Of a stretch of 23,858 nucleotides of DNA, positions 1-10,012 are shown piece after piece. Every line of letters begins with the position of its first letter. The stretch's first letter is position 1. The notes below the pieces were generated by a model. The model was given only the letters and a program-made list of their open reading frames with translations. It was not told where the DNA came from and ran no database searches. A program made the translations under genes and the position numbers. Source of the DNA: JAHEDH01 sp965364515 (GTDB taxonomy: Bacteria; Actinomycetota; Acidimicrobiia; Spongiisociales; ZC4RG35); NCBI GenBank assembly GCA_965364515.1, contig CBDTXZ010000029.1, forward strand, positions 1 through 23,858, read 5' to 3'.

Positions 1-7
1 CACCAAG

Positions 8-47
8 GCCTCACGGGCCAATCGAGCGCCGACCCCCGGCGTGAGGC
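8..47. other. Weak inverted repeat at left edge
   Basis: An 8-bp inverted repeat (GCCTCACG at 8-15, CGTGAGGC at 40-47) encloses a 24-base loop. It lies in the first 200 bases, where I can support no gene. A plus-strand reading frame is open from the left edge to a TAG at 65-67 and could be the tail of an upstream gene, but 21 codons are too few to recognise. The repeat may belong to that gene's 3' end or be chance in GC-rich DNA. Confidence 0.2.
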
Positions 48-106
48 TGCTGTTGGCTGGTGGCTAGCGGCGACGACCTCCGCCCTTCTGCTCGGACAGC
101 GAAGAG

Positions 107-140
107 CAGCGGCCCCACGCCAACCGACGTGGGGCCGCTG
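107..140. terminator. Stem-loop terminator downstream of the multicopper oxidase
   Basis: A perfect 13-bp stem (107-119 with 128-140) with an 8-base loop begins 60 bases past the stop codon of the minus-strand oxidase gene. There is no U-tract on either strand, so it is the GC-rich hairpin type common in actinobacteria. Its symmetry would let it serve a converging gene from the left as well. The rest of 1-200 shows nothing else I can name. Confidence 0.55.
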
Positions 141-200
141 AGGGCATTCGTGAATCGTGCTCGGCAACCGGCAACGCAAGACCGGGACCGACGACTCCTG

Positions 201-1589
201 TCAGCTGTCTGATTCCTGGACGATCATCGCAGTGACCATTCCGAACATTCCCTCGTCGCGCTCGACGTGGGTGAGGATGTGGCAATGCCAGACCCAGACG
301 CCCGGTGTGTCGGCGTGCATGAGCACCGTATACCGCTCGCCTGGGGCCACGTTGACGGTGTCGGCCCAGTACGGGTTGTCGAGCGGAATGCCGTCCTTGG
401 CCACGATCAACTGCGGGAACTGGTGCTGATGCATCGGATGGATCTGGAGGCCCTCGTTGTAGTAGTGGGCCAGGATCCAGTCTCCCTCATTGACGACGAT
501 CGGAGCCGTTGCGGGGAACGACTTGCCGTTGAGCGAGAACCCGATGACACCGGCGTCGTTCAGCACCATGGGGAACTCCTGGGCGATCTCGAGATCCTCG
601 GGGATCTCGATACCGCTGATGGTCTCCCCCCTCGGCACCGGCATCTCACCGATCAACATCACGGCGAACATCCCGTTCGGGATCTGAACATGACCGTGGT
701 GATGGGCGTGATACATGCCGACCGCAGGGTTCTCTGCCACGAACTCGTAGGTGAAGTCCTCTCCCGAGCGGATCAGCTCCTGGGTGATCGGGGAGACACC
801 GTCCATGTCGTTCGGAGTCCTGACGCCGTGCCAGTGGATGTCGGTGCCCATCGGAAGGTCGTTCTGGAGATGCACCCGGACACGATCACCGACGTCGATC
901 TTGATCATCGGTCCGGGAACGATGCCGTTGTACGTCCAGGCGTCGACGAACTTGCCCGGCTCGACCTCCCAGGGTGTGATGGCGGCGGTGAGTTCGAACT
1001 CCTTGGTGCCGTCCGCGGCGATGGTCGGCTCGAGCAGCTCATTGCCGACGCCCTCGGTCTCAGCAGGGAACGCACGAATCGAATCCAGCATCACCTCGTC
1101 GAGGGCAGCCCAATCCGTTTCGTCGCCGTGCCCACCGCCTGCGTGGCCGGCGCCCAGTTCGTCGGGGGATGCCGCTGGGTCCACCACGAGCGTGGCTGTC
1201 ATGCCGGCGGCACTGTGTCCCGGCACCGCACAGATGAGGGTGTACTCGCCGGGCTCGACCGTGCCGACCTCGAACTCGATCGACTCACCCGAGTTCACCA
1301 TCGGTGAGATGTCGCCTCCATCGAACTGGAGGTTGTGCTGGATGCCGCCCTCGTTGTGGAGCTCGATGACCAGGTTCCCCGGTGGCACCCGCAGGTCCCC
1401 TTCGATGGAGAACTCGCCCACCGTGATGTGCGCTCGCACCTCCTCCGTCGACCCGGCCGCTCCGCCTTCGGCCGCCGCCACAGTGTCAGGTCTGGTGATC
1501 ATGCCGATCACCGCCACCACCGAGAGCAACACGGCTGCCAACGCGACGCTGAGCAGAGCGCCGTCGAACAGTCCTTTCGAGTCTTTCAC
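201..1589 (-). CDS. Multicopper oxidase with N-terminal cupredoxin domain
   Basis: A 462-residue exported copper oxidase. A hydrophobic stretch at about residues 10-31 is a signal anchor or signal peptide. Residues 50-137 form a cupredoxin domain with a complete type 1 copper set (H85, C120, H125, M130; motif CAVPGHSAAGM). The oxidase part (about 195-460) carries all four copper motifs: HWH 252-254, HAH 294-296, HPMHQH 384-389 and HCHILTH 435-441, so a trinuclear centre plus a second type 1 site are expected. The axial Met candidate, M448, lies 12 residues after C436 instead of the usual 10. The start is the GTG at 1589, preceded by AAGGAGA at 7 bases; the open frame runs further upstream but without a ribosome site. 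Likely roles are oxidation of metal ions or phenols, or copper tolerance, outside the membrane; the substrate cannot be told from sequence. It is divergent from nifJ. Confidence 0.88.
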   Translation of the reverse strand: MKDSKGLFDGALLSVALAAVLLSVVAVIGMITRPDTVAAAEGGAAGSTEEVRAHITVGEFSIEGDLRVPPGNLVIELHNEGGIQHNLQFDGGDISPMVNSGESIEFEVGTVEPGEYTLICAVPGHSAAGMTATLVVDPAASPDELGAGHAGGGHGDETDWAALDEVMLDSIRAFPAETEGVGNELLEPTIAADGTKEFELTAAITPWEVEPGKFVDAWTYNGIVPGPMIKIDVGDRVRVHLQNDLPMGTDIHWHGVRTPNDMDGVSPITQELIRSGEDFTYEFVAENPAVGMYHAHHHGHVQIPNGMFAVMLIGEMPVPRGETISGIEIPEDLEIAQEFPMVLNDAGVIGFSLNGKSFPATAPIVVNEGDWILAHYYNEGLQIHPMHQHQFPQLIVAKDGIPLDNPYWADTVNVAPGERYTVLMHADTPGVWVWHCHILTHVERDEGMFGMVTAMIVQESDS

Positions 1590-1649
1590 CTGGTTCTCCT
1601 TGGTTGTTTGGTGCGAGCATCGTGGCCAGGCCGAAAGCCTTCCGCGATG

Positions 1650-1676
1650 AAAAAAGTCCTTTCTTGGAAGGACCTT
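1650..1676 (-). terminator. Intrinsic-terminator-like hairpin in the oxidase leader
   Basis: Read on the minus strand this is a stem of 6 perfect pairs (GTCCTT/AAGGAC, plus strand 1656-1661 and 1668-1673), extendable to about 8 with one G-U pair, a CCAAGA loop and then six U residues. This is the classic Rho-independent shape, unusual in this GC-rich window. It lies 67-87 bases before the oxidase start codon, between that gene and the DosR-like box at 1697-1710. It could be a leader attenuator or the end of a short antisense transcript. On the plus strand there is no U-tract. Confidence 0.45.
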
Positions 1677-1696
1677 TGGCCGCGTCGGGAATCGGG

Positions 1697-1710
1697 ATGA
1701 CATTTGGCCC
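1697..1710 (+). promoter_or_regulatory. DosR-like box upstream of nifJ
   Basis: ATGAC-ATTT-GGCCC fits the GGGAC-N4-GTCCC architecture of the DosR box with mismatches in both halves (the GAC and CCC cores are intact). It ends 63 bases before the nifJ start. Being near-palindromic it could also serve the divergent oxidase gene, whose start is 107 bases away. The site was found by eye; no score was computed. Confidence 0.45.
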
Positions 1711-1773
1711 TATTGGGGTCGGGTCGATTGCGATGAGAGTTCAGAGGAGATCGACATCCCGGAGGAATTCACC

Positions 1774-5312
<3,539 letters not shown>

Positions 5313-5313
<1 letters not shown>

Positions 5314-6329
5314 TGACCAGCGGATTCGACATGTCGACGACCTACCTCGGGCTCGAGCTGGCCCATCCGGTGGTCCCGAGCTCGTCGCCGTTCACCGGGG
5401 ACATCGACCGCCTCCACCAGTTGGTGGAGGCCGGAGCTCCTGCGGTCGTGTTGCCGTCACTGTTCGAGGAACAGGTGATCCACGAGGCCCTGTCGGTCCA
5501 TCGCAGCCTGGATCAGTCGTCGGGGTCGATCGCCGAAGCACCCGAAGGGTTCTTCCCGGAGCTGGACTCCTACAACACCGGGGCCACCGGGTACCTGGAT
5601 CTGCTCGTGGCCGCGAAGAAGGAGCTGTCGATCCCCGTCATCGCCAGCCTGAACGGAGACTCGTTCGGGGGCTGGACGCTGTACGCCAGAATCCTGCAAG
5701 ACCGGGGCGCCGACGCCCTCGAGTTGAACATCTACCACATCGCCGCCGACCCCGATGTCACGGGCACTGCAGTCGAGGCGATGTACTTGAAGCTGGTTGA
5801 GAGTGTCCGGGACGCCATCGACATCCCGTTGGCGGTCAAGATCGGGCCCTACTTCTCGTCGCTCGGTTCGTTCGCTCCGAGGCTGGCGAGCGCGGGCGCC
5901 GACGGTTTGGTGCTGTTCAACCGCTTCTATCAACCCGACCTCGACCTGGATACGTTGAAGGTGAAGCCGGATCTCGACCTGTCGAGATCACCCGACTCCC
6001 GGTTGCCGCTTCGATGGATCGGCATGCTGTCCGGGCGGGTGGACTGCGACCTCGCGGCCACCACGGGCATCCACTCGGCGTCAGACGTGATCAAGATGCT
6101 GCTCGTGGGAGCAGACATCACCATGATGGCAGCGGCCCTGCTGATGAACGGCCCCGGCCACCTCCGTACGGTCACCGACGAGGTGAGCCGATGGTTCACC
6201 GAACGCGAGTACGTCTCGGTCAGTCAAGCACGAGGCAGCATGAGCCATGAGCACGTCCCGGATCCCGCCGGATTCGAACGGGCCAACTACATGAAGACGC
6301 TGACGAACTACGCCCCGGACTGGGCATAG
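5313..6329 (+). CDS. Dihydroorotate-dehydrogenase-like flavoprotein coupled to PFOR
   Basis: A 338-residue TIM-barrel protein of the class IA dihydroorotate dehydrogenase superfamily. Visible landmarks are the N-terminal LGLELAHPVVPSSSPFTGD, a conserved Lys in LAVKIGP, and the C-terminal GADITMMAAALLMNGPG phosphate-binding region for FMN. The segment that in true dihydroorotate dehydrogenases reads N-x-S-x-P-N and leads to the catalytic loop is NIYHIAADP here, so I doubt a role in pyrimidine synthesis. Proteins of this type are commonly annotated next to, or fused with, PFOR genes. The start is placed at the ATG that overlaps the nifJ stop (TGATG), with GGAGG 7 bases upstream; a GTG three bases earlier and an ATG at 5331 are alternatives. 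A redox partner or accessory flavoprotein for PFOR is an inference from linkage. Confidence 0.85.
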
Positions 6330-6330
6330 G

Positions 6331-6458
6331 CGCATCACGCATCACGCATCACGCATCACGCATCACGCAGTACGCCATGCGCCATGCGGTATGCGGCATC
6401 CGGCCAGTCCGGTGTGCGGTGTGCGGTGTGCGGTGTGCGGCGTGCGGCGTGCGGCGTG
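6331..6458. repeat. Degenerate heptamer tandem array
   Basis: About 18 seven-base units lie head to tail directly after the flavoprotein stop codon. They are CGCATCA x5, CGCAGTA, CGCCATG x2, CGGTATG, CGGCATC, CGGCCAG, a two-base slip, CGGTGTG x4 and CGGCGTG x3. The units drift gradually from AT-containing to GC-only versions. All three plus frames stay open through most of the array, but no ribosome site or codon logic supports translation. It sits between convergent genes, and a run of seven A residues follows at 6464-6470. The rest of this 307-base gap (6471-6636) shows nothing I can name. Confidence 0.85.
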
Positions 6459-6636
6459 CAACGAAAAAAAGTAGAACTCGCAGAGAATGTCCCTCTGGGG
6501 CGAACCCCTTCGGTCGGACGGTCCCTGTCTCCAGATCTCAGCCGGTGTGGTGGCCGGCTCCCGTACTCTCTGCAAGCCCTACTTCATTCGACTATCCGAC
6601 CACGCCCGATGCCGGGGCAGAGTCGAAAGTCCTCGT

Positions 6637-7344
6637 TCAGTGGTCGGCCATGTCCTCGATCAGGCGCTCCGGCTCGTCGTCCCAATCCGCCGGAGGCACC
6701 GGAGGATGCTCGGCGAAATCGAGCCTTCCGGCCAGTGCGGCAGCCTCGGCGCGACAGGTCATGTTCAGCTTCTGAAGGAGGTGAGACACGTAGTTCTTGA
6801 CAGTCTTCTCGGTGAGGTCGAACTCGGCGGCGATCTCCCGGTTGATCTTCCCCTGGCCGATACCGATGAGCACCTCGCGCTCTCGGGGAGTCAGCGTCCG
6901 CAATCGCTCCGCGTCCTCGCGAGGGAAGACACGGTCGATCGAGGTGAGATCGTCCCACACGAATACTCCCGTCTCGTACGTCTCGACGAGGATCTCGACC
7001 ATCTGATCGACCGGAGTGGATTTCTCGATGAACGCGTCCGCTCCGGCGTTTCGAGCCTTCATCACCATCGCAGGATGACCCACGGCACTGACGACGATGA
7101 TCGTCGGCCGCGGAAGCGACGACTGGAGCCAGTGCACCAGCTCCAGGCCGTCGAGTGACGGCAGCAGGACCTCGGTCACGAGCACGTCAGGGTTCGTTTT
7201 CGGTATCTGCTCGACCGCCTGGTCGAAGCCCCCGGCGCTGCCGACGAGCTTGAGCCGGGTGTCACCGGCCAGGACGCGGGCAAATGCGGTCCGCACGATC
7301 TCTTGATCATCGACGACGAACACGCCGATCGCTCGTTTTCTCAT
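6637..7344 (-). CDS. DosR/DevR-like response regulator with Glu at the phosphoacceptor site
   Basis: A 235-residue NarL/LuxR-family regulator. The receiver domain (about 6-125) keeps the acidic pair D12-D13, S86 and K108, but the phosphoacceptor position reads VTEVLLP with E58 where DosR has D54. After a linker, the HTH domain (about 149-208) contains LTPREREVL and EKTVKNYVSHLLQKL. K180, K183 and N184 line up with the DNA-contacting K179, K182 and N183 of mycobacterial DosR. An acidic tail (residues 208-235) follows. The start is the ATG at 7344 next to the RKRAIGVFVVDD opening; the open frame continues another 239 codons upstream but there lies antisense to hsp20, and the ribosome site is weak. 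No sensor kinase is encoded nearby. A DosR-like box lies 30 bases upstream, suggesting autoregulation. It probably controls the surrounding hypoxia/dormancy genes. Confidence 0.9.
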   Translation of the reverse strand: MRKRAIGVFVVDDQEIVRTAFARVLAGDTRLKLVGSAGGFDQAVEQIPKTNPDVLVTEVLLPSLDGLELVHWLQSSLPRPTIIVVSAVGHPAMVMKARNAGADAFIEKSTPVDQMVEILVETYETGVFVWDDLTSIDRVFPREDAERLRTLTPREREVLIGIGQGKINREIAAEFDLTEKTVKNYVSHLLQKLNMTCRAEAAALAGRLDFAEHPPVPPADWDDEPERLIEDMADH

Positions 7345-7373
7345 GGCAAGACCGTACGCCTCGACATCGATTC

Positions 7374-7387
7374 GCGACCAGGGTCCC
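7374..7387 (-). promoter_or_regulatory. DosR-like box upstream of the regulator gene
   Basis: On the minus strand the site reads GGGAC-CCTG-GTCGC: a perfect left half and a right half with two mismatches. It ends 29 bases before the regulator start codon, the shortest distance of the set, and would allow autoregulation. hsp20 is divergent and has its own box. Confidence 0.5.
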
Positions 7388-7546
7388 CTGCCTCCACGGA
7401 ACCTCCAAAAGTCACATTCTGGGTTCTTCCGAAACCGGGGATCGGCCGGTTCCAGGTGCGTCCGATCATGCAGGAGACACCGGATTACCTGGCTGTTTTC
7501 GGGTCCCGGCGCCGCGCCGGTGGGATCGATCGCCGAGGTGCGATCA

Positions 7547-7560
7547 GTGACCATCGGCCC
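7547..7560 (+). promoter_or_regulatory. DosR-like box upstream of hsp20
   Basis: GTGAC-CATC-GGCCC, followed by TTTC. It ends 69 bases before the chosen hsp20 start. The same GTGAC left half appears before hydB, ppdK1 and usp1. hspX (an Hsp20 protein) is a leading DosR target in mycobacteria, which makes this site plausible. Confidence 0.5.
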
Positions 7561-7629
7561 TTTCCCGGAGACCATCGGAGAGTGAGCGTGTGAATGGTCG
7601 GGAAGCAATTCCCGGGAAAGGGGTACAAC

Positions 7630-8067
7630 GTGAAGACGACGCTGTGGTCTCCGTGGCTGTCCGCCGACGACGAGATCCGGTCGGCAATGGAGAGGTTCGA
7701 CCGGCTCTTCGGCGAGGAGCGCTTCGTGCCGCGGCCTGCGGTTGACGCGTACACGAAGGACAACGACCTGATCTTCGAGATCGAGCTCCCTGGCGTGGAC
7801 ATCGACGAGGACGTCACCATCGAGATCGTCGACGACGTCCTCACGATCGAGGGCAAGACAGAACACGATCGTGAGTACGACCGCGAGGGATTCCACATCG
7901 CCGAGCGGCGCTTCGGGTCCTTCCATCGTCAGCTTCCGCTGCCGGACGGAGTCGATCCCGATGCCATCAAGGCGGAATTCGATGCCGGGGTTCTGACCGT
8001 GAGGGTTCCGATCCCCGAGCAGATCGCGGCGACCGAGCCCCGCAAGATCGCCATCAAACACGGTTGA
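7630..8067 (+). CDS. Hsp20 / alpha-crystallin small heat shock protein
   Basis: A 145-residue ATP-independent chaperone that forms oligomers and holds unfolding proteins. The alpha-crystallin domain spans about residues 36-133: it begins near PAVDAYTKDNDLIFEIELPGV and ends with the GVLTVRVPIPE strand, the family's conserved A-x-x-x-G-V-L pattern (AEFDAGVLTV). A short C-terminal tail lacks an obvious I-x-I motif apart from IAIKHG. I chose the GTG at 7630 because AAAGGGG sits 6 bases upstream; an ATG at 7594 would add 12 residues but has no good ribosome site. It is divergent from the DosR-like regulator and has a candidate box upstream, matching the DosR-HspX relationship of mycobacteria. A strong hairpin follows. 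Confidence 0.93.
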   Translation: MKTTLWSPWLSADDEIRSAMERFDRLFGEERFVPRPAVDAYTKDNDLIFEIELPGVDIDEDVTIEIVDDVLTIEGKTEHDREYDREGFHIAERRFGSFHRQLPLPDGVDPDAIKAEFDAGVLTVRVPIPEQIAATEPRKIAIKHG

Positions 8068-8075
8068 TCGATGGG

Positions 8076-8101
8076 CGCTGGAGCCCGCAGGGGCTCCAGC
8101 G
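8076..8101. terminator. Bidirectional terminator between hsp20 and VOC gene
   Basis: A perfect 11-bp stem (8076-8086 with 8091-8101) with a 4-base loop fills the 39-base gap between two convergent genes. There is no U-tract; the symmetric GC hairpin can act on both strands. Confidence 0.75.
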
Positions 8102-8106
8102 GGCCG

Positions 8107-8874
8107 TCATCGCTCCGAGATCCCGAACACCGCCCCAGCAGGATCTCGCACGAGGGCGGCAGCCGGCTGTCGGCCCGCTGCCGTCGTCGCGAGCACGCCG
8201 CCGCCGAGCCATTCGATGGCGTGGCATGCGCCGATCACATCGGAGACGCCGAAATAGGCGACCCATGCGGACTTGGCCAGCACCGGTGGATCGGCCACGA
8301 GCCCGGCGACCGGGCGACCGGCCCGAGTGAACACCGTCGCCGGCGGGTCGAGGTCTATATCCGTCGCCCAATTGAAGACGTCGTGGTAGAACGCAGATGC
8401 GACATCTGCCGATGTCGAGTGCAGTTCCATCCCGACCAACATTCCGCGCTCATGCGTCGAAGCGTCCACCGCTCGCCCTTGAGGGAGCTCTTCGATGATC
8501 CCGAGGATCGACCCGGTGGGGTCGCGCAGGAGAGCGAGCCGGGAGCCGTCCGCTACTTCCACCGGAGAGTGGAGAACATCGCCACCGTGGCGCCACGCCC
8601 GTTCGATGGTCTCGTCGACACTTGCAACGTCGAAGAACACCTCCCACTGCGCCGTGCGGCCGAGCGTCTCGCCGAGCACCCCATCACCGGTGACAACGAC
8701 GACGAGCCCCTCGTCCGGGTCGCCACGCACCAGAGTCGTGTCGGCCGATGCGAAGTCGCCTGTGAACTCCCAGTCGAAAAGGCGGTGATAGAAATCGGCC
8801 GAGCCGATCAGATCGAAGGTGAGGAGGTCGAGACGACCGACCGCCCGAGCCCGGGAACGGATGTCGACCGACAC
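8107..8874 (-). CDS. Two-domain VOC (glyoxalase-fold) protein
   Basis: A 255-residue cytoplasmic protein with two vicinal-oxygen-chelate domains. Each shows the typical opening (LDLLTFDLIGSADFYHRLFDWEF in part, and ELHSTSADVASAFYHDVFNW) and closing strands (ALLRDPTGSILGIIE and ALVRDPAGAVFGISE). Such tandem VOC proteins are common in actinobacteria and include poorly defined mycobacterial antigens; the substrate cannot be inferred. The start is the GTG at 8874, four bases after AGGAGG; the frame is open 29 codons further but without a ribosome site. It is divergent from the DUF1876 gene, and the box at 8965-8978 lies between them, 90 bases from this start. Confidence 0.88.
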   Translation of the reverse strand: MSVDIRSRARAVGRLDLLTFDLIGSADFYHRLFDWEFTGDFASADTTLVRGDPDEGLVVVVTGDGVLGETLGRTAQWEVFFDVASVDETIERAWRHGGDVLHSPVEVADGSRLALLRDPTGSILGIIEELPQGRAVDASTHERGMLVGMELHSTSADVASAFYHDVFNWATDIDLDPPATVFTRAGRPVAGLVADPPVLAKSAWVAYFGVSDVIGACHAIEWLGGGVLATTAAGRQPAAALVRDPAGAVFGISER

Positions 8875-8964
8875 ATTGCCTCCTCTCGCCGGCTGATTCC
8901 ACCGTCGGCGCACACTGCGAGAAGCGCCAGAGTCCATCGGACGTTCCTCCAGGCTGGCCACGTC

Positions 8965-8978
8965 GGGACCTGTGACCC
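8965..8978 (+). promoter_or_regulatory. DosR-like box between VOC and DUF1876 genes
   Basis: GGGAC-CTGT-GACCC has a perfect left half and one mismatch in the right half, followed by TTTC as at hsp20. It ends 50 bases before the DUF1876 start codon. It is among the best matches of the set, along with the hydB site. Confidence 0.55.
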
Positions 8979-9028
8979 TTTCGACCGCGCCTCGCCGGCC
9001 GTCACAATCGGGCCAGGAAGGAGGCGCA

Positions 9029-9265
9029 ATGGAACGGCACTACGCGCTCAAACTGGATCTCGAGGAGACCATGGACGAGACGATCGCGGTCTCTCACCTC
9101 TCGTTGTGGGGCGATACGTTCGAAGCACGGGGAAAGGCCATGCGGAACCCGTCGGATCCCAGCATCCCGGTGATCGGCGAGGAACTGGCGATCGCCCGCT
9201 CGCTCGCCGACCTGTCGGCACAGATGCTCGAGGCGGCGCAGGCCAAGATCGCAAGTCACGGCTGA
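9029..9265 (+). CDS. DUF1876 family protein (Rv1738/Rv2632c-like)
   Basis: A 78-residue protein with the family pattern: an N-terminal beta region, then RGKAMRNPSDPSIPVIGEELAIARSLADLSAQML. Mycobacterial members include Rv2632c and Rv1738; Rv1738 is a DosR-regulon protein whose structure resembles ribosome hibernation factors. A role in ribosome or dormancy physiology here is an inference from family and context. The start is the ATG at 9029 with AAGGAGG 6 bases upstream; the frame is open 19 codons further but those codons would overlap the box. It is a single-gene unit, convergent with the DUF6390-like gene 12 bases away. Confidence 0.85.
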   Translation: MERHYALKLDLEETMDETIAVSHLSLWGDTFEARGKAMRNPSDPSIPVIGEELAIARSLADLSAQMLEAAQAKIASHG

Positions 9266-9277
9266 TCCCGAGCGACG

Positions 9278-10012
9278 TCAGCCGAGCCGGAGGGCTCCGC
9301 TTCCGGAATTCGCCAACCCGAGGTGGTGCGCCTGGGTCGACTCGAGCCACCCCCGTTGACGAGGGCCGATGACCTCACACACCCAGCCCCAATGCAGCGA
9401 GACGAGCTTCCCGGGTTCGATGTCGCCCTCGTTGGACAGGATCGACACCGTCTCGATCCGCTGCGGGCCGACCTCGATCGTATGTCCGTTCCACACGAGC
9501 TCGTCCGACCGCACGACTGCCTGATCGCCTGATACCTCGATCACCTCCCCCGTCCGGATCCGACAGCGATCGACGACCTCGATACCCGGATCGACCAGCC
9601 CGCTCCGGATGAGACCGATCCACGGATAGACCATGAAAACGTGGTACGAGTGGGTCGGCCACCCCCCAAGCTCGATGGATTCCCGAAGCCCGACCCATCC
9701 GGCTCGGCCGGCGAAGCGATCCCTCAGCGAGTCCCCCAGTGTCGACAGCCCGACCCGACGACCACGCGGGTCGCCGAGCCAGTAGGCGTCCACGACGGCC
9801 TCGTCGAGTGGGTCACCGCCTGCGATCTCAGAGCCCAGGAGTGTCAGATACGGCCACGCTCCCTCGAAGGCGGCGGCCATGCCGCGCACATCGGGATCCG
9901 CCAGCCCGGAGCGCACGGCCTCCGCCAACTCGACCGCCCGGTCTGGACCGCACAACCCGCGTTCATTCGGAGGGAAGGCGTATCGGGCGAATCGAAGGAG
10001 ACCGTCAGGCAC
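9278..10012 (-). CDS. DUF6390-like protein of unknown function
   Basis: A 244-residue soluble protein with no catalytic motif I recognise. The opening LLRFARYAFPPNERGLCGPD, the FEGAWPYL segment and the VVDAYWLG segment match my memory of the actinobacterial DUF6390 family. The C-terminal part contains HTIEVGPQRIE and VSLHWGWVCEVI. It overlaps the EamA gene stop by 8 bases, so the two are probably cotranscribed. I recall DUF6390 genes near NAD(P)-linked hydrogenases, and the hydrogenase operon lies just across the divergent promoter, so an accessory role is possible. The start is uncertain: GTG at 10012 or GTG at 10024, neither with an ideal ribosome site. Confidence 0.7.
   Translation of the reverse strand: MPDGLLRFARYAFPPNERGLCGPDRAVELAEAVRSGLADPDVRGMAAAFEGAWPYLTLLGSEIAGGDPLDEAVVDAYWLGDPRGRRVGLSTLGDSLRDRFAGRAGWVGLRESIELGGWPTHSYHVFMVYPWIGLIRSGLVDPGIEVVDRCRIRTGEVIEVSGDQAVVRSDELVWNGHTIEVGPQRIETVSILSNEGDIEPGKLVSLHWGWVCEVIGPRQRGWLESTQAHHLGLANSGSGALRLG

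Noticed and set aside
1..67. Tail of an upstream plus-strand gene ending at the TAG at 65-67
   Set aside because: Twenty-one codons with no recognisable motif are not enough to support a gene.
201..1589. Copper nitrite reductase (NirK) as an identity for the copper oxidase
   Set aside because: The protein has all four multicopper-oxidase motifs, including HCHILTH and HPMHQH, which fit a trinuclear laccase-type centre; NirK lacks these.
6331..6458. Heptamer array considered as a CRISPR
   Set aside because: Units are 7 bases with no spacers, and no cas genes are present.
7345..8061. N-terminal extension of the response regulator frame
   Set aside because: The extra 239 codons are antisense to hsp20 and contain the boxes; a normal receiver domain begins at the ATG at 7344.
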